From Cycas panzhihuaensis (lineage: Eukaryota; Cycadophyta), in assembly GCA_023213395.1 (NCBI GenBank), contig CM041465.1, positions 242,055,741 to 242,119,740 of the forward strand: a stretch of DNA of 64,000 bases, read 5' to 3'. Below are positions 34,877 through 46,770 of this stretch, piece by piece; within the stretch, counting starts at the first letter, position 1; each line of letters begins with the position of its first letter. The notes below the pieces were generated by a model. It was given only the letters and a program-made list of their open reading frames with translations. It ran no database searches and was not told where the DNA came from. Position numbers and translations under genes: made by a program.

Positions 34877-35174
34877 TGAAAAGGATTAGTGTCATAAGCT
34901 TATTACATTAGTTGATTATTTCTAAAAAGGATCTTAAGTGAACTTTAAGTTAGATCACTTAAGTAAAATGCACTTTTATGTGAATTATGTGTAATTTCAT
35001 TTTACCTAACTTTAATTCTCCCTCTCTCAATATAAAAGTAAAATCTCAATGGAGGAGATTCATTCTTACCTCCCCATTTTATGAGAGCTACTTTCTTTCT
35101 CTCAAGTCTCTCTTGCTCCCATGTTTGCCTTTGTGTTTAATGCATGGAGATGAAGGATAAATCCACTCTTTTCA
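34877..35174 (+). repeat. 3' LTR of Copia-D
   Basis: Same length as the 5' LTR, ends TG...CA. Followed by GGGGC, the right target duplication (35175-35179). Confidence 0.95.
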
Positions 35175-35179
35175 GGGGC

Positions 35180-35620
35180 ATGTCTCTACACTCACATTTG
35201 GTTCCTTTGCTAGGAGGAAACTCTATCTATTTTTTAGTGTAAGTTTCCACCTAGAGAAGGCTTCTTGATATAGATCCTATCCCCTCTTGATGCTCCTAGG
35301 GTATTCATACTAATTTTTGCTCTCTTATCTATTTGGGTTGCTATTTTTCCTTCTAAGGGAAATGTGATATCCTTGCCTAAGGACCACACGAGATTACCTA
35401 ATATACTAGGTGATCATATGTACCTTATATGAGTTCCATACCATTTAAAGAAGATATTAAAGAAAAAATATATAACATAATAAGATCTATGTATTTGTGC
35501 ATCCATACATCCATAACCATCAAAACAAATCAATAATTTATATCAAAATGGGATACTAATATAGTCCCCACCTCTATATATATACATAATCATCTATAAT
35601 AGTACAAAATATGGTGGAAT
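35180..35620 (+). other. Spacer after Copia-D in Tat-like unit 2
   Basis: Continuation of the post-integrase spacer (equivalent to about 4380-4860 in unit 0). AT-rich with TATATA runs. No gene seen. Confidence 0.5.
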
Positions 35621-38233
35621 AATATGTCCTAGGAAGCTAAAATCCTTGCAAAGAGGGATGTACAATTGCATATATGTGAGGTGTAGAACCCCCTAGAGGT
35701 CTAAGGCTTTCCTCTCATAAAAACTATGATACAGGAGTCTATGGGATGGGTTATACTCATGGTAAATCTTCCTCAGGTCACCTTACTCTCTCACTCAAGG
35801 ACTAGGCTCCCCCTACATCTATATGAGGTCTTGGCCTTATTCTCTTTATCCCTTAGTCTCCTTTGGGATGGCATGGCTATGTGGGTGTGGGTGCCTGATG
35901 ACCTAGCTAACATCTAGTCAACTAGTCAATCGTATCACATCTAAAGTTGATCTCACTCTCTTTAGATCTCTGAAAGATGCCCCTAAGCCTCCCTAAGCTC
36001 TATCTTCATGACTATAATCCTCACCGTGGCTCTTGGATCTGGCTCCCTATCACCTACGTAGACCTCCAACTCCTGCACCTGAGCTCATAACTAGTCCCTC
36101 TCCCTCTAGAGTTGATCTCTCTCCCCCTACAGGTGATCCTCCTTCATCTAACACTCTTGGGCCTCTATATCCCAAATATCTCTAACTCAGATGATAGGGG
36201 TAAAAGCTACTATATGGGGGCTTGTTGAGCCTAACACTTCATTGTTTATGATGGGAGGTTGCCCCTCCTTATACACTTATAGGAAGAGCTTGGTTATAGC
36301 TCTCTTGATTAATTCCCCTATGCCCTCTCCACCTAGTAATCATGCAAGTCCATGTGTTAATATGGAATATTAATAAAATCCATAAACATAAATGATAACA
36401 TCATAAAGACCTTAATCAAATAACTAAATCAAAATATATAGCTAGGAAAAGAGAGAGAGCTCATCTCTAGGAGAAATTGGCACCTTTACAGTTATTGCCT
36501 CCTCAACTCCCAACTCCTCAAATCCTAGCTTCTCATTTCTTAGAGTAGTTGGTACCTCCACGGCCTCTGCCTCCTTTGCTCTAAGGATCTCTACTCCCAC
36601 TATAGCTATAGTTGCCTCTCCTACAATAGTCAATGCTACCTCTTCCTTTGGATTAATAGCAGTAGGTCCCTGATCCTTGTCCTCTCCTGACTCCACTATT
36701 GGGACCCCTATAATCTCTTTGTCCTCTACATCACAATCCTAATGCATAGTGTGATATAGTTGGCTCATGTAGTCATCTACTATGAATAGGTCTATTAATG
36801 TAGCTACCATAAATCTCCTAATTTGAGCTAGTTCTCTAATGCCTCTAAAATATAATGGCCATTAATGGATGAGAGGAGTACTATGTGGTATCATATGTGG
36901 CCCTGTTGCTAGTCCCACTCCATTGAATTAGTAAAAAAACTAACACTATAGTGGGGATTTGTATGAGAGTTCTCCCCATCTTACCACCCATATTTGGTTG
37001 AGTGGAGATGTGATATTGGCTACTATCAAAGTGGCCTAATCAAATCTTTCTCTTACCTCACATTGTCTAATGTTATCCATCTATCCTCTGGGCATATACC
37101 TATAGTTCTATTTTTAGGAAATCTAGAACATAATGGAAAAAATGATCATCTTCCTTACATAAGAAATCCCAAACATCACTATGGTCCTCAATGAAAGCCC
37201 TTTTCAATCCTAATAACCCTTACCATAAAAATATCTGGCTGCCTCCCTATGTATTATATCCATGTTGGGTAAAGTCCCTAGCACCACTAGTGCTCCACTA
37301 GTAGGTACTCCCATGATCCTTTGGATGTCAGTTGGGGTAATGGTGATATATCCTACCAGTAGGAAATGGAAAACATACCTATGCCAATCCCAATAAGAAA
37401 TAATATCAACTAATAGTGTCTGATCTAAGCCATACTATGGTGTGCAGACTATCTTGATCAAGCCATAATATATTAGTGTCACCTTATCATGGCAATTCAT
37501 CAGCTCTGTGAATCTTATCATCAACAAACTAATGTTATCATAGTTTTCCACCACTATGATAGGCTAAAAGACACCAACAAACATTACCGGCTATCCACCT
37601 ACCTCCTTGCAAGGCCAAAGGTCCTCTCAACTAATCAAAATAATCATCAAAATCTGATCAAATCTAAATTTTTTTATAAATTCCTTATATCTATCTTTTC
37701 CCCACTAATATATTCACAACATTGGGAATATATTAGCGGGCCTTGCAGGTCCTTGCTATGCCCCATAGGGATATCTATAGTACCATAGATTCCTCCACCA
37801 AAAATAATAAATAAACAAATAAATAAAGATGGATAATACTTAGTCCATTAGGATTAGGGCCTCCTAGAACCCTAGTCTAGCCTCTTATAGACCCTCAATT
37901 AGGTCCCTTAGGCCTCATAATAATCCTAATAGGCATTACCCAACTAAATAAAAGATATTAATGAAAAATGTAAATAAAAATGTCATGGTTAAGATCTAAG
38001 TACTCGATTTGGCCTGACTACTACCATTTCTGAGTTGTGGTCTCAACGACTACCTCTACACGATGATCCAATGACTGGATCTCCTCCACCAAGCTTATCT
38101 TGGAATGGTAAATCAAGGGTAGTGGGTAGTTCTCTATCCATATCATACAAAGAAGCATAAAAATGAATTCCATTTTTACCCTCATTTCCTTTTTATTCAT
38201 GGGACTCCATGAGGCCCCACGACCTTTTTCCAT
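35620..38233 (-). pseudogene. Antisense accessory gene, plant-mobile-domain-like with RG-rich and coiled-coil parts, copy 2
   Basis: Second copy of the minus-strand gene at 4870-7680. ATG at 38233 gives MEKGRGASW and then RVKMEFIF, aligned with copy 1. The PMD-like core is at about 37470-37230: YGLIKIVCTP, DQTLLVDIISYWDWHRYVF, ITITPTDIQRIMGVPTSG, IHREAARYFYGK. RERFD and TLIVANIT follow near 37040. The RG-rich segment has RRGNYSYSGSRDP and SKGGRGRGG (about 36660-36540), and a coiled coil with MKEDHL, GERDQL, AQVQELEVYVGD lies at about 36170-36050. Only the minus strand keeps the same blocks in both copies, which points to past selection on the antisense protein. Stops and shifts show it is dead now. 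Function unproven. Confidence 0.7.
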
Positions 38234-38407
38234 TTTGATAAAATTATTGGGACCACCTTCTTGAGCTCATTCCTAGTCCCTTCAAGGTCCTAACCCTTTA
38301 AGTGTCTTAGATGCCAATTTTTCTATGCTTTTTCATCATTTATTTCACCCCTTTTGTGTCCTTTTAGAGTCTATTTTGGGCCTATTTTTTGGTCGCTCAA
38401 AACCTTA

Positions 38408-38419
38408 TCCATGTTTATA
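38408..38419 (-). promoter_or_regulatory. TATA-like element upstream of antisense gene, copy 2
   Basis: The minus strand TATAAACATGGA lies 180 bp before the ATG at 38233, matching TATACACATGGG at 174 bp in copy 1. Confidence 0.4.
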
Positions 38420-38769
38420 GTCCATGGACTCATTTTGGCAAGCTAACTTCATTTTTCACATTTGTTTTGGCCCATTTTACTCCCAATGGGATCCAGTCGC
38501 TAGGTTGAGCTCTTAGTTGGCCCCATATGAACCTTAGATCCTTAACATTAAGCCCATTCTCATATTTACTCCTTCCCTTTCATAGGGTAGGTGCTTTGCA
38601 AGCTTAGCAGCTTGGCTATATGTCTCTCCTATCCTCTTATAGTTGGTTGTTTGAGTAATTGCGATCATTAGGACTCTTTGTTCTTTATTTAGCACCTCTC
38701 TTCTTTTCATTAAGATTTGTATTATTATCCTAATTATGGAACTACTCATCTACATAGTTGGTGGTAGTC
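38420..38769. other. Spacer between antisense gene and second RNase H, unit 2
   Basis: About 350 bp, equivalent to 7861-8190. No recognisable coding block on either strand. Confidence 0.4.
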
Positions 38770-39190
38770 ATGGTAACTGGGGACCCTTTGTTATAGCTTA
38801 GATTATTTCTAATCCCTCTAGGCATGATTTTATGTGTTTTGGTATTTATCTGCCTGAGGCCATGAACAACGAAGTATAATATATGGTTATTATTAAAGCC
38901 TTAACTGATGAACTTCATTTCCATCATGGTCCCATCATTCTATATTATAATTAGATTAGAGTGTCTTCGTTGACCCAAATCTATTAGGTCCTCTACCCTC
39001 GGTTGAGATCCCTTGCTTCAACTACCAGCTCCTTGTTGTCTTACTTCTCCTCGATTAATATTTGATACATCCCTCATGATCAAAATATTAATATTGATAG
39101 TCTAGTTCACCTTATTCTTGAGTGTCATATCTAGATTTTAGATGACTCCTTATAGGCTTGGTAAGTCACCCTTTAGAAACCCTTTGATGG
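38770..39190 (+). pseudogene. Second (archaeal-type-like) RNase H of Tat-like unit 2
   Basis: Aligns with 8190-8640: PSRHDFMCFGIYLPEAMNNE, a TAA stop where the catalytic Glu stood, then YMVIIKALTDELHFHHGPII and LYYN (Asp to Asn). YPRLRSLASTTSSLLSYFSS and YIPHDQN follow. Two of the catalytic acids are lost. Its place, after integrase and the antisense gene, is the same as in unit 0, so this order belongs to the family. Confidence 0.65.
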
Positions 39191-39605
39191 TAATATCTCT
39201 ACCTAACCTCTACTCCTTCTTTACCTCTGAATGGTGGCCACTAATGAGGATAAACTATGGTGACCAAAACCCTTCTCTATTTGGTTTTTATTCTATCTTA
39301 GAATGATGAGGTATCCCCTCATTCTCCTAAGTTATCTCTTTGGGTCTTGAACCCATCTCATATTCCAAGGTCATGCTACTTGTTTAGGTGTCCTACTAAG
39401 GGTATTCCCTGAGGCCGCCCTTTCTTTATCTTCAATTGCATGTGCTTTAGGTCTAAGGTCTCACACCTAGAGGTTTAATTGAGCCATGAACCTGTCTCCT
39501 CCCTTGACACATGCCCTCTATCCATGCATCCATTATAACACCTAGAGACCTCCTTAGTTACCTATACACTTGCTTACTAGTTATCACTACTATTAATGAC
39601 GTATG
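39191..39605 (+). other. 3' untranslated region before LTR block 3
   Basis: No coding blocks. Holds the clearest copy of the recurring word (GAGGATAAACTATGGTGACC, 39246-39265), in the position where a polypurine tract might be sought. Confidence 0.45.
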
Positions 39606-40918
39606 TGTTGACAGCATTCACCATCATCTAGTGCTCTAGAGTAATGTTTCTTGCTTGCTACAAATAGATCAAGATCTTATTTCACATGTAATTTTAGGTA
39701 TATATTCTCTCTTACATATTTTACTAGCTTTCCTTTATAGTCATTATTTTATATGATGTTTGTATGGTTACTTGAATTCTTGATTGATCTATTTGCATGG
39801 CTTGCCTATGTATGTTTTTAACTATGATGACCAAGACTCGAGTCCAATGGCATTATTGAGCCCCCATGGTAATCTCCTAGTTGACAAGAGGTACTCCTAT
39901 ATTGCATCTTTTCCTCCTTCTTCTTGCCTTGTCTATCACTTGATTTGTTTGGGGCAATCTATTGGGGATTTTGGTGGATGGATAAATCCCATCATCTACA
40001 TATTATGAGACTTCTTTATATTTTCATTAGGGTCCATTACCTAGTCTCAATCTATACTCTAGCACCTTGATTACCATCATTCTCATGAGGTTCTGATCCA
40101 ATTTGATGATTTTATCATGTATTTTTGCCAGTTGCTAGTGTATGAGATGGCCTAAGCCTAATTCCTAGGTACTTAGGGAGGAGTTCCAAGCTCTAGTAGT
40201 CAACCCCTCCTCTTGTTTCATTCATATTTATTAATATTTGCTATTTTTATAAATTTTTATAATTCTATTGTTACCCCACTAGGTTTTTTGCTTGCCCTAC
40301 TCTGATTGTTGTGCCCCACAAACATATTCATGGTGTGACTATTATGATTTTAAATAAGAATAACAATGTCTAAAATCACATTTATTGCACCCTTAATATG
40401 ATTCCTTACCTCAAGGCTAGCCCAGATTGAGGCCCAACGGTTGTGTGGAGTGTTTGAAACTTATAAAATTAAATTTGAACTCATTATTCATCATCATTCT
40501 CACATCTAGAGAGCTACTATCTTCTCTTTTTAAGCTTTCTTAAGATAGGATATGAAAAATTAGACTTTTAATAGGGAAAAGAAGGTAAAATAAAGATCTA
40601 AAAGGTAGTAGGACCTCCCCAATTTACAACTACAACTAAGGAGTCTATTCTCTCCATCTACAATCAATAATTTCATCCAAAAAGATCCCTTATAAGGACT
40701 ATAATGGCTTTTAATCACCAAAATCTCTTCACCTTTCACCATCATTTCTTCCTTCTAAGTGGGTAAGCTTCATTCATAGTTTGTTTCTAGTAAAATACTA
40801 TTATTTTACTTCCCTTTTCATCATTTTACTATATGTTTTTATTGCTTCTTTGGTTGATAAGCAACAATACATTTATTAGGTAGGTTTACCCTAAAAATCT
40901 TGAAGAAGCATCCTCTCA
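39606..40918 (+). repeat. LTR block 3 of the Tat-like array
   Basis: Starts TGTTGACAGCATTCACCATC and ends CATCCTCTCA|TAGGTTG. Aligns with block 2 over most of its length. The left edge is tentative because no purine-rich tract abuts it. Confidence 0.55.
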
Positions 40919-42849
40919 TAGGTTGCAAAACCTTTCCAATTATTAGTGGAGGGCATGAATAGAATCTCAACTAGTTAGAGTGGTTTTGGGGAGGGGAAAT
41001 AGGTCCAAGTTCTGACTTTTGGATCCCTTTTCCATTGGGTAATCCCCTCCCAATACCATAAGGCATTCTATTTCATGGTACATGCACATCATTCACTAAT
41101 GCAATATTTTATAACCATTCTATGAGACAAACAACCCATACTCACCATTGAGATTTTATATCTCACTTCTACCTCAAATTTTTAGACTAAGAGACCCATA
41201 AAACTAGGTGATAACTTTTCCTATTTGGGAGATCATAGCTATATAGGAGGTCCATGCCATTCTGAGGCTTCACCCTCTCTTCCTTTTCCATTTTATTTTG
41301 CTTCTTACATGTTGAGATCTTGGAAAGGAAGGTAGAAGTATTTGGTTTCTTCATAACTAATAAAATATATTGGTAACATTTGTATAAGTATATTTATAGA
41401 GTATATGTTACTTGTGGGAAAGTTTTTTTTCTTTATCTTGTAGTTAGGAAGCTTTCTCATGCTTGCAAAGGGGTCTCAATCACAAGGTAATTTGATTTGA
41501 GTCTTAGCATCATAGTTGGTTTGTACTTCTGCTTTGTTGATCCTATGTTTTCCTTTCATTTTCTTTTGCAACTTTGTATTTGAGTTTAGGGAAGGTAAGG
41601 AAGCCCCTTCTTGCTCTTAATAACATTTGTAGTAATAAAGGAGCTTGCATCACCAGCAAGAGAGGAATATGGGAGGAAGTAACTATGAGATTGATATCAA
41701 ATGTTGCATATCAGTTGCACCCTTTCTAAACCCATCTTCCCTTGTTTGTTTCTTCCCAAATTTATTTATTGATAAATTGTAATCAAAGTGTAAGGGTTAA
41801 TTCACATATAGCACATTTTTGGTTTTCTTCAAAAAGAAAAGACATACATACATTTTTTCCCTCTTTCTCCCTTCATGAAAAGAGTATAGTAGGGAGGGAT
41901 CATTTCTTTTATTTGTGTATACATATTGTATATACAAGTAAAAACTACAACATTAAGTAAAAAGTGTTTTTTTCCTCTTCTTTTGGATTGATAGAAAAAA
42001 CATTGCATAAACTTCATTTCCTCTTTCTAATTTTGCATATATGTATGTATGTTGGAAAGAAATTAGGAAACATAGTGAATGTGTTCCTTTTTGCATAAAT
42101 AAGGAACATAACTAAAAAGGGGAATATTACATGGACTTCACACCATTTTGTAATTATCACATATGCACATGCATGTAGAAAATAAACTAAGGAACATAGT
42201 ATAATCAAATTAAATTTTTACTTCTTACATTGGAAAGAAACTTAATTGAGAAGTGATAATTACAATGTTCACTCCCTTTTTCTTCCTTGCATCCCTTAAC
42301 CCCCCAAGTGAAAAGAAAAGGAGAGTGAAAGTGAGTGCTTACAATTCATAAGCTTTGTCAAAACAAACATTTTATTACAAATGAAATAACTTCATTTCAC
42401 ATAATAAACTACACCTTAAAAAACAAGAAGAGACATAACATTACCTCCTCTTGTAACCAAAGGAAACCATAAACAAAGCTTTACACTACAACTCAAGCCC
42501 TAAAGGTACCCCTTTAGGTATAAAGTAAACAACCCCAAACCCTAGTATTATACTTTGTTCTCATCTCATTTCTATTCTTTGAAGGGGGACCTTGATAGCT
42601 TCCCTTCCTTATGACAATAAGAAAGCTTCACCTAAGCTACTCAGTAAACTAAGGATGCCATCCCTTTACCATCTATACTTAGTAGTTCACTCTAACTCTT
42701 AAAGAGTAGATAGGGTAGTGCATGTGTTGCAGGTCCTTGAACCTACATTTTGATGCATAAATGCCCTTTAAGAGTAACCTAATCTTCTTTGATATCTCTA
42801 GACCCTTATTCATTGACCTTAGTACCATTCTAGAGTGCCATATCCTTAG
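40919..42849 (+). other. Leader of Tat-like unit 3, part 1
   Basis: Matches 22958-24237 up to 42202, then continues with sequence equivalent to about 11500-12350 of the unit 1 leader. Interrupted at 42850 by Copia-B copy 2. No coding. Confidence 0.6.
42845..42849. repeat. Left target-site duplication of Copia-B copy 2
   Basis: CTTAG, repeated exactly at 48201-48205. Confidence 0.92.
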
Positions 42850-43505
42850 TGTTAGATAATGTGACAACAATGTTTTAAAGGCTAAAATTTTGAAAGGTTA
42901 GTAGCACAGTTTCTCTCAAAACTTCCATGGGAGGTTACAAGGGGGGCAAGAGCCCCCCTTGGCTAGGGGAGTACACGGGGGTTGGAATGTCCCTCGCAAA
43001 GAGGAGGTCTGGGGGTGATAGCCCCCGACCCAAAAAGCTATCACTAAAAAGCACACTAAATTGTAAAAAGAATCAGGGTGGTTCACTCAAAATACTATAG
43101 ATTCTATGTTCGAGATTTGTGCCTTGTATAACTCTCTCATATAGCCTGATTTAGGATGTTTTTTCATTATATTGATGGTGTTCGATGTATTGGATGTACT
43201 ATGAAGAGTTGGGCAACTAATTATTATTGCTATGAGCATTCTACTATAGATTATATATATTTCTCCATTCTTTGATAATAAAGATTGATACCTTTACTAT
43301 GTGGATATTTCCCTAGCACACTGCTAGGGTTTTACCATGTTATATTGAGTGTATATGTGATGCTTGACTTTCTTATTCATTTTATTATATTATCTATAGT
43401 TTAAGATTTTACATGTTAAATTTCAGTTTCAATTCCTATAACTACTTGCAAAATAGTTTAGATTTTGGTGGCAGTTTTAGGTTATTGGGACCTTGTCTTC
43501 TCGAC
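42850..43505 (+). repeat. 5' LTR of Copia-B copy 2
   Basis: TGTTAGATAATGTGACAACA to CTTCTCGACA. Contains G/C hairpins AAGGGGGGCAAGAGCCCCCC (from 42939) and GGGGGTGATAGCCCCC (43011-43026). Confidence 0.95.
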
Positions 43506-43507
43506 AA

Positions 43508-43520
43508 CTGGTATTAGAGC
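43508..43520 (+). other. Primer binding site of Copia-B copy 2
   Basis: TGGTATTAGAGCC, one transition from the initiator-Met tRNA complement, two bases after the LTR. Confidence 0.92.
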
Positions 43521-43578
43521 CACTTTTATTTTTGCAACATGTTTGTGAAGGTTTTGGTGTTAGTTTTTTCTACACCAA

Positions 43579-44436
43579 ATGGTAAAATTAGAAAATGCAA
43601 AGTTTGAGGTCGAGAAATTCAATGGCAAGAATAACTTTGAGTTGTGGAGGTTGAAAGTGTATGATGTTCTAGTACAACAAGGTTTGTATAAAGCTCTTTC
43701 AGGCAAATCAAAGAAACCCATAAGGATGGACGATGACGAATGGGATGATCTAGACAAAAGGGCTTTTAGCACAATATGATTGTACTTAGTAGATGAAGTT
43801 CTATTTAACATCATAGGGGAGTAGACAATAACAGGATTATGGACCCTGTTGGAAGGCTTATATATGACTAAATCAATGACGAATCAAATCTACTTGAAGA
43901 GGTAATTGTACTCATTATAAATGAAGGAAGGTACAAAAATTACTTACCATTTAAATATTTTAAATACTCTTATTTATCAGTTGGCTAGTATCAATGTTAT
44001 AATTGAGGATGAGGACAAGGATGTTACCTTATTATATTCATTACCAAAATTCCAAGATAATATTGTCATCTCAATTAGTTTTAGCACTATAGATGAAATA
44101 GACTATGATTTTGTTGTGAGTGCTTTACTGATGGATGAAGTGAGGAGGAAGTCTAGTCTTGAAACCTCCATACTAGAAGTTATGATAGCAAGAGGTAGAA
44201 CAATTGAGAGAGGACAAAGCTTCAAGGACACATCGAGGTCAAAGTCAAAAGGCAAGAAGAGTAAGCTCAGATGTTGGTACTATAATAAGATATGTCACCT
44301 TAAGAAGGATTGCTACAAAGGGAAGGAGTTCCAAAAGAAGAAAGATCCTGCCAAGAAGGCTAATCAAGTGGAGTTGAATCAAGGTATAGATGATGATGTC
44401 TTGGTTGCTTATAATGTTTCCTATTATCACCATGTT
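43579..44436 (+). pseudogene. gag: gag of Copia-B copy 2
   Basis: The ATG at 43579 begins MVKLENAKFEVEKFNGKN, a copia gag (UBN2-type) start shared by all copies. A TGA near 43779 and TAG/TAA codons near 43823-43920 break the first third; the frame then stays open from 43921. The zinc knuckle at 44272-44313 reads CWYYNKICHLKKDC, with the second Cys changed to Tyr. AAG|GTATAG at 44381-44389 is a donor-like site matching the edge of the copy 3 deletion. Confidence 0.9.
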
Positions 44437-45760
44437 TGGTTATTAGATTTCGATGCTTCACATCACATGTGTCCACATAAGAGTTAGTTCTCATCATACC
44501 AACCTCTTGATGGTGGTGATGTGCTCATGGGAAATCAAGTTTCTTTTAAGAGAATGGGCATTGGTAGCATTAGAATTAAAATGTTCGATGGTGTAGTGAG
44601 AACATTAATTAAAGTTAGACAAGTACCTAATTTGAAAAAGAATCTGGTTTCCTTAGACGAACTAGATTCTGGTAGTTATAAGTACACATGTCATGAAGGA
44701 GTCTTAAAGGTACCAAATGATGCCTTGGTTATTATGAAATCCTTAAAGAAATGAAACCTTTACATTTTAGTGGGAAGTACATATGTCAGTCATAAAACTA
44801 TAACATCAAAGACTACAAAAGATCCAGCTCAGTTATGGCATCAGAGACTTGGGCACATGAGTGAGAGAGGACTTAAGGTGCTAATGAACTGTAAGTTACT
44901 TCCTAACTTACAACTTTTAGATTTGGCTTTTTGTAAACATTATATTTTTGGAAAGTAGTGTAGACCCAGGTTTAAAGTAGGGAGACACACTAGTGAAGGT
45001 GTTCTAGATTATGTACATTCATATGTATAGGGACCAGCCCCTATAATATCTTATGGAGGATCATTGTCCTTTATCATATTTATAGATGATTACTCCAAAA
45101 AGGTATGGGTCTATTTTTTGAAATGGAAATCTAAAGTTTTTAGTGTGTTTAAGCAGTTCAAGGCTCTAGTTAAGAAGAACACTGGCAAGTCAATCAAATA
45201 TTTAAGAACTGACAATGGAGGTGAGTTCAACTCCTTGGAGTTTGAGAACTATTGTAGAGAAGCTAGGATTAAAAGGCATAAGACCACTAGCTATACTCTA
45301 CAGTAGAATAGTATAACTGAGTGCATGAATAGGACACTATTAGAAAGAGCAAGAAGAATGTTAAGTAATGCAGGAGTGGAGCAGGGCTTATAGGCAGAAG
45401 CTCTTCAAACAACTTGTTATTTGGTAAACAAGTCACCATCACTTGCAATAGATTGCAAGATTCCTAAAGAGGTATAAACTAGACATCTGTGTGAGTATTT
45501 AAATTTGAAAGGTTTTGGTTATGATGCTTATGCCTTGACTGATAAAAGTCAACATTCAAAGTTAAACCCAAAATCTAAGAGATGTATCTTTGTTGGTTAT
45601 GGTGATAGAGATGGTGTGAAGGGATACAGGTTGTGGGATCCTACTACCCATAAAATCACTATTAACAGAGATGTTATATTTAATAAATCTCCCTTTCTAA
45701 AATCAAATAGTGTAGAAGTTGAAGTGAAACAAGAGCAAAAAGTTGAACATCAATAGGTCA
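44437..45760 (+). pseudogene. pol: Protease and integrase of Copia-B copy 2
   Basis: The protease active site is changed to DFDA (about 44447-44458). VLKVPNDALVI leads to the zinc finger QLWHQRLGHMSERGLKVL (from 44833). The integrase core has SYV, stop, GPA for SDVWGPA (about 45022), FIIFIDDYSKKVWVYFL and RTDNGGEFNSLEF (Asp at 45211). The C-terminal part has VGYGDRDGVKGYRLWDP (from about 45592). GCAG|GAG at 45370-45376 is an acceptor-like site. Stops mostly stand where the family has Trp or Gln. Confidence 0.88.
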
Positions 45761-45959
45761 AGTTTGAAACCCAGCCATCTTTGCAAATAAAAGAGCAAGA
45801 AGATCTTTCTAAAGATGAATCTACAATAGATATACAAGAGTATATGGAAACTCCTCCACCAACTATTAGAATATCTACATGAGTTAGTCATCCACTTAAT
45901 AGATACAACCCTTCTATTTCTATTGGTTTGGTTTCTAATGATGGGGAGCCTACATGTTA

Positions 45960-46770
45960 TCAATAAGTAGTAGATGATATCTATAGTGAGAAGTGGAAGA
46001 GGGCTATGTAGGAAGAGATAGATGCTTTGAAGAAAAATAATTCACAAGACTTGGTAGAACTTCCACATGGTAGGAAGATTGTTGGTTGTAGGTAGGTTTT
46101 CAAGAAGAAAATAGATGTTAATAGAAAGGTTGACAAATACAGGGCAAGACTCGTGGCTAAAGGATTTGCATAGAAAGCAGCTATTGATTTTCACAAGATC
46201 TTTTCACTAGTTGTTAAACTTGTTTTAATTCAAGTTCTATTAGCATTGGTAGCTTCTCTTAATTTGGAGTTGGAGCAGTTAGATGTAAAAATAGTTTTTC
46301 TACATGGAGATTTAGATGATGGGATCTATATAGATCAGCTAGAAGGGTTTGTACAATATGGTATGAAAAGACTTATTTATAGGCTCAAGAAATCATTATA
46401 TGGCCTAAAGTAATTACCTAGGCAATGGTATAAGAAGTTTGATGCCTTCATTGAGAGCCAAAATTTCAAAAGATGTGAGTATGATCATTGTGTTTACTTT
46501 AAATTATTAGACAATGGCTTATTTATTATCTTGGTATTATATGTTGATGACATGCTGGTTGCAAGCAAGAGCATGGTAGAAATTAATAAGTTAAAGGCTC
46601 AATTAGCTAGGACTTTTGATATGAAGGATTTAGGAGCTTTAAAATAAATCTTAGGTATGGAGATATATAGAGAGACGAAGAATGGTAAGCTATGGTTATC
46701 ACAACAGAAATATGTGGAAAAGGTGTTAACTAGGTTTGGTATGGCAACTTTGAAATAAGTGAGTATCCTA
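45960..46770 (+). pseudogene. pol: Reverse transcriptase of Copia-B copy 2
   Basis: Blocks: EEIDALKKNNSQDLVELPHG, GRKIVGCR, VDKYRARLVAKGFA, LEQLDVKIVFLHGDLDDGIY, LIYRLKKSLYGLK, then the active site YVDD at 46540-46551 and KLWLSQQKYVEKVL. The DD pair is intact; TAG stops replace Trp in CR(W)VF and Gln in GFA(Q)K. Confidence 0.9.

Larger units (their letters stand above)
27545..35174 (+). mobile_element. Copia-D, full-length Ty1/copia retrotransposon
   Basis: A complete 7.6-kb element with 298-bp LTRs, a perfect 5-bp duplication GGGGC, primer site, gag, PR, IN, RT, RNase H in copia order and a polypurine tract. It has unusually long non-coding parts: a 2.05-kb leader and a repeat-containing 3' region. 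The two LTRs differ at about two dozen of 298 positions by my count, fewer than in Copia-B copy 2, so it is a relatively young layer. Many in-frame stops (mostly TAG) make it inactive. It is inserted in the post-integrase spacer of Tat-like unit 2. Confidence 0.95.

Noticed and set aside
43011-43026. G-runs as a G-quadruplex or rho-independent terminator
   Set aside because: The pattern is G-run, short loop, C-run (a hairpin), not four G-tracts on one strand, and bacterial terminators do not apply to a plant retrotransposon.
43560-43814. Minus-strand frame over the start of Copia-B gag (also 2456-2665 and 62991-63185 in the other copies)
   Set aside because: It mirrors the gag coding strand in each copy. 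Its recurrence comes from gag conservation, not from a separate gene.
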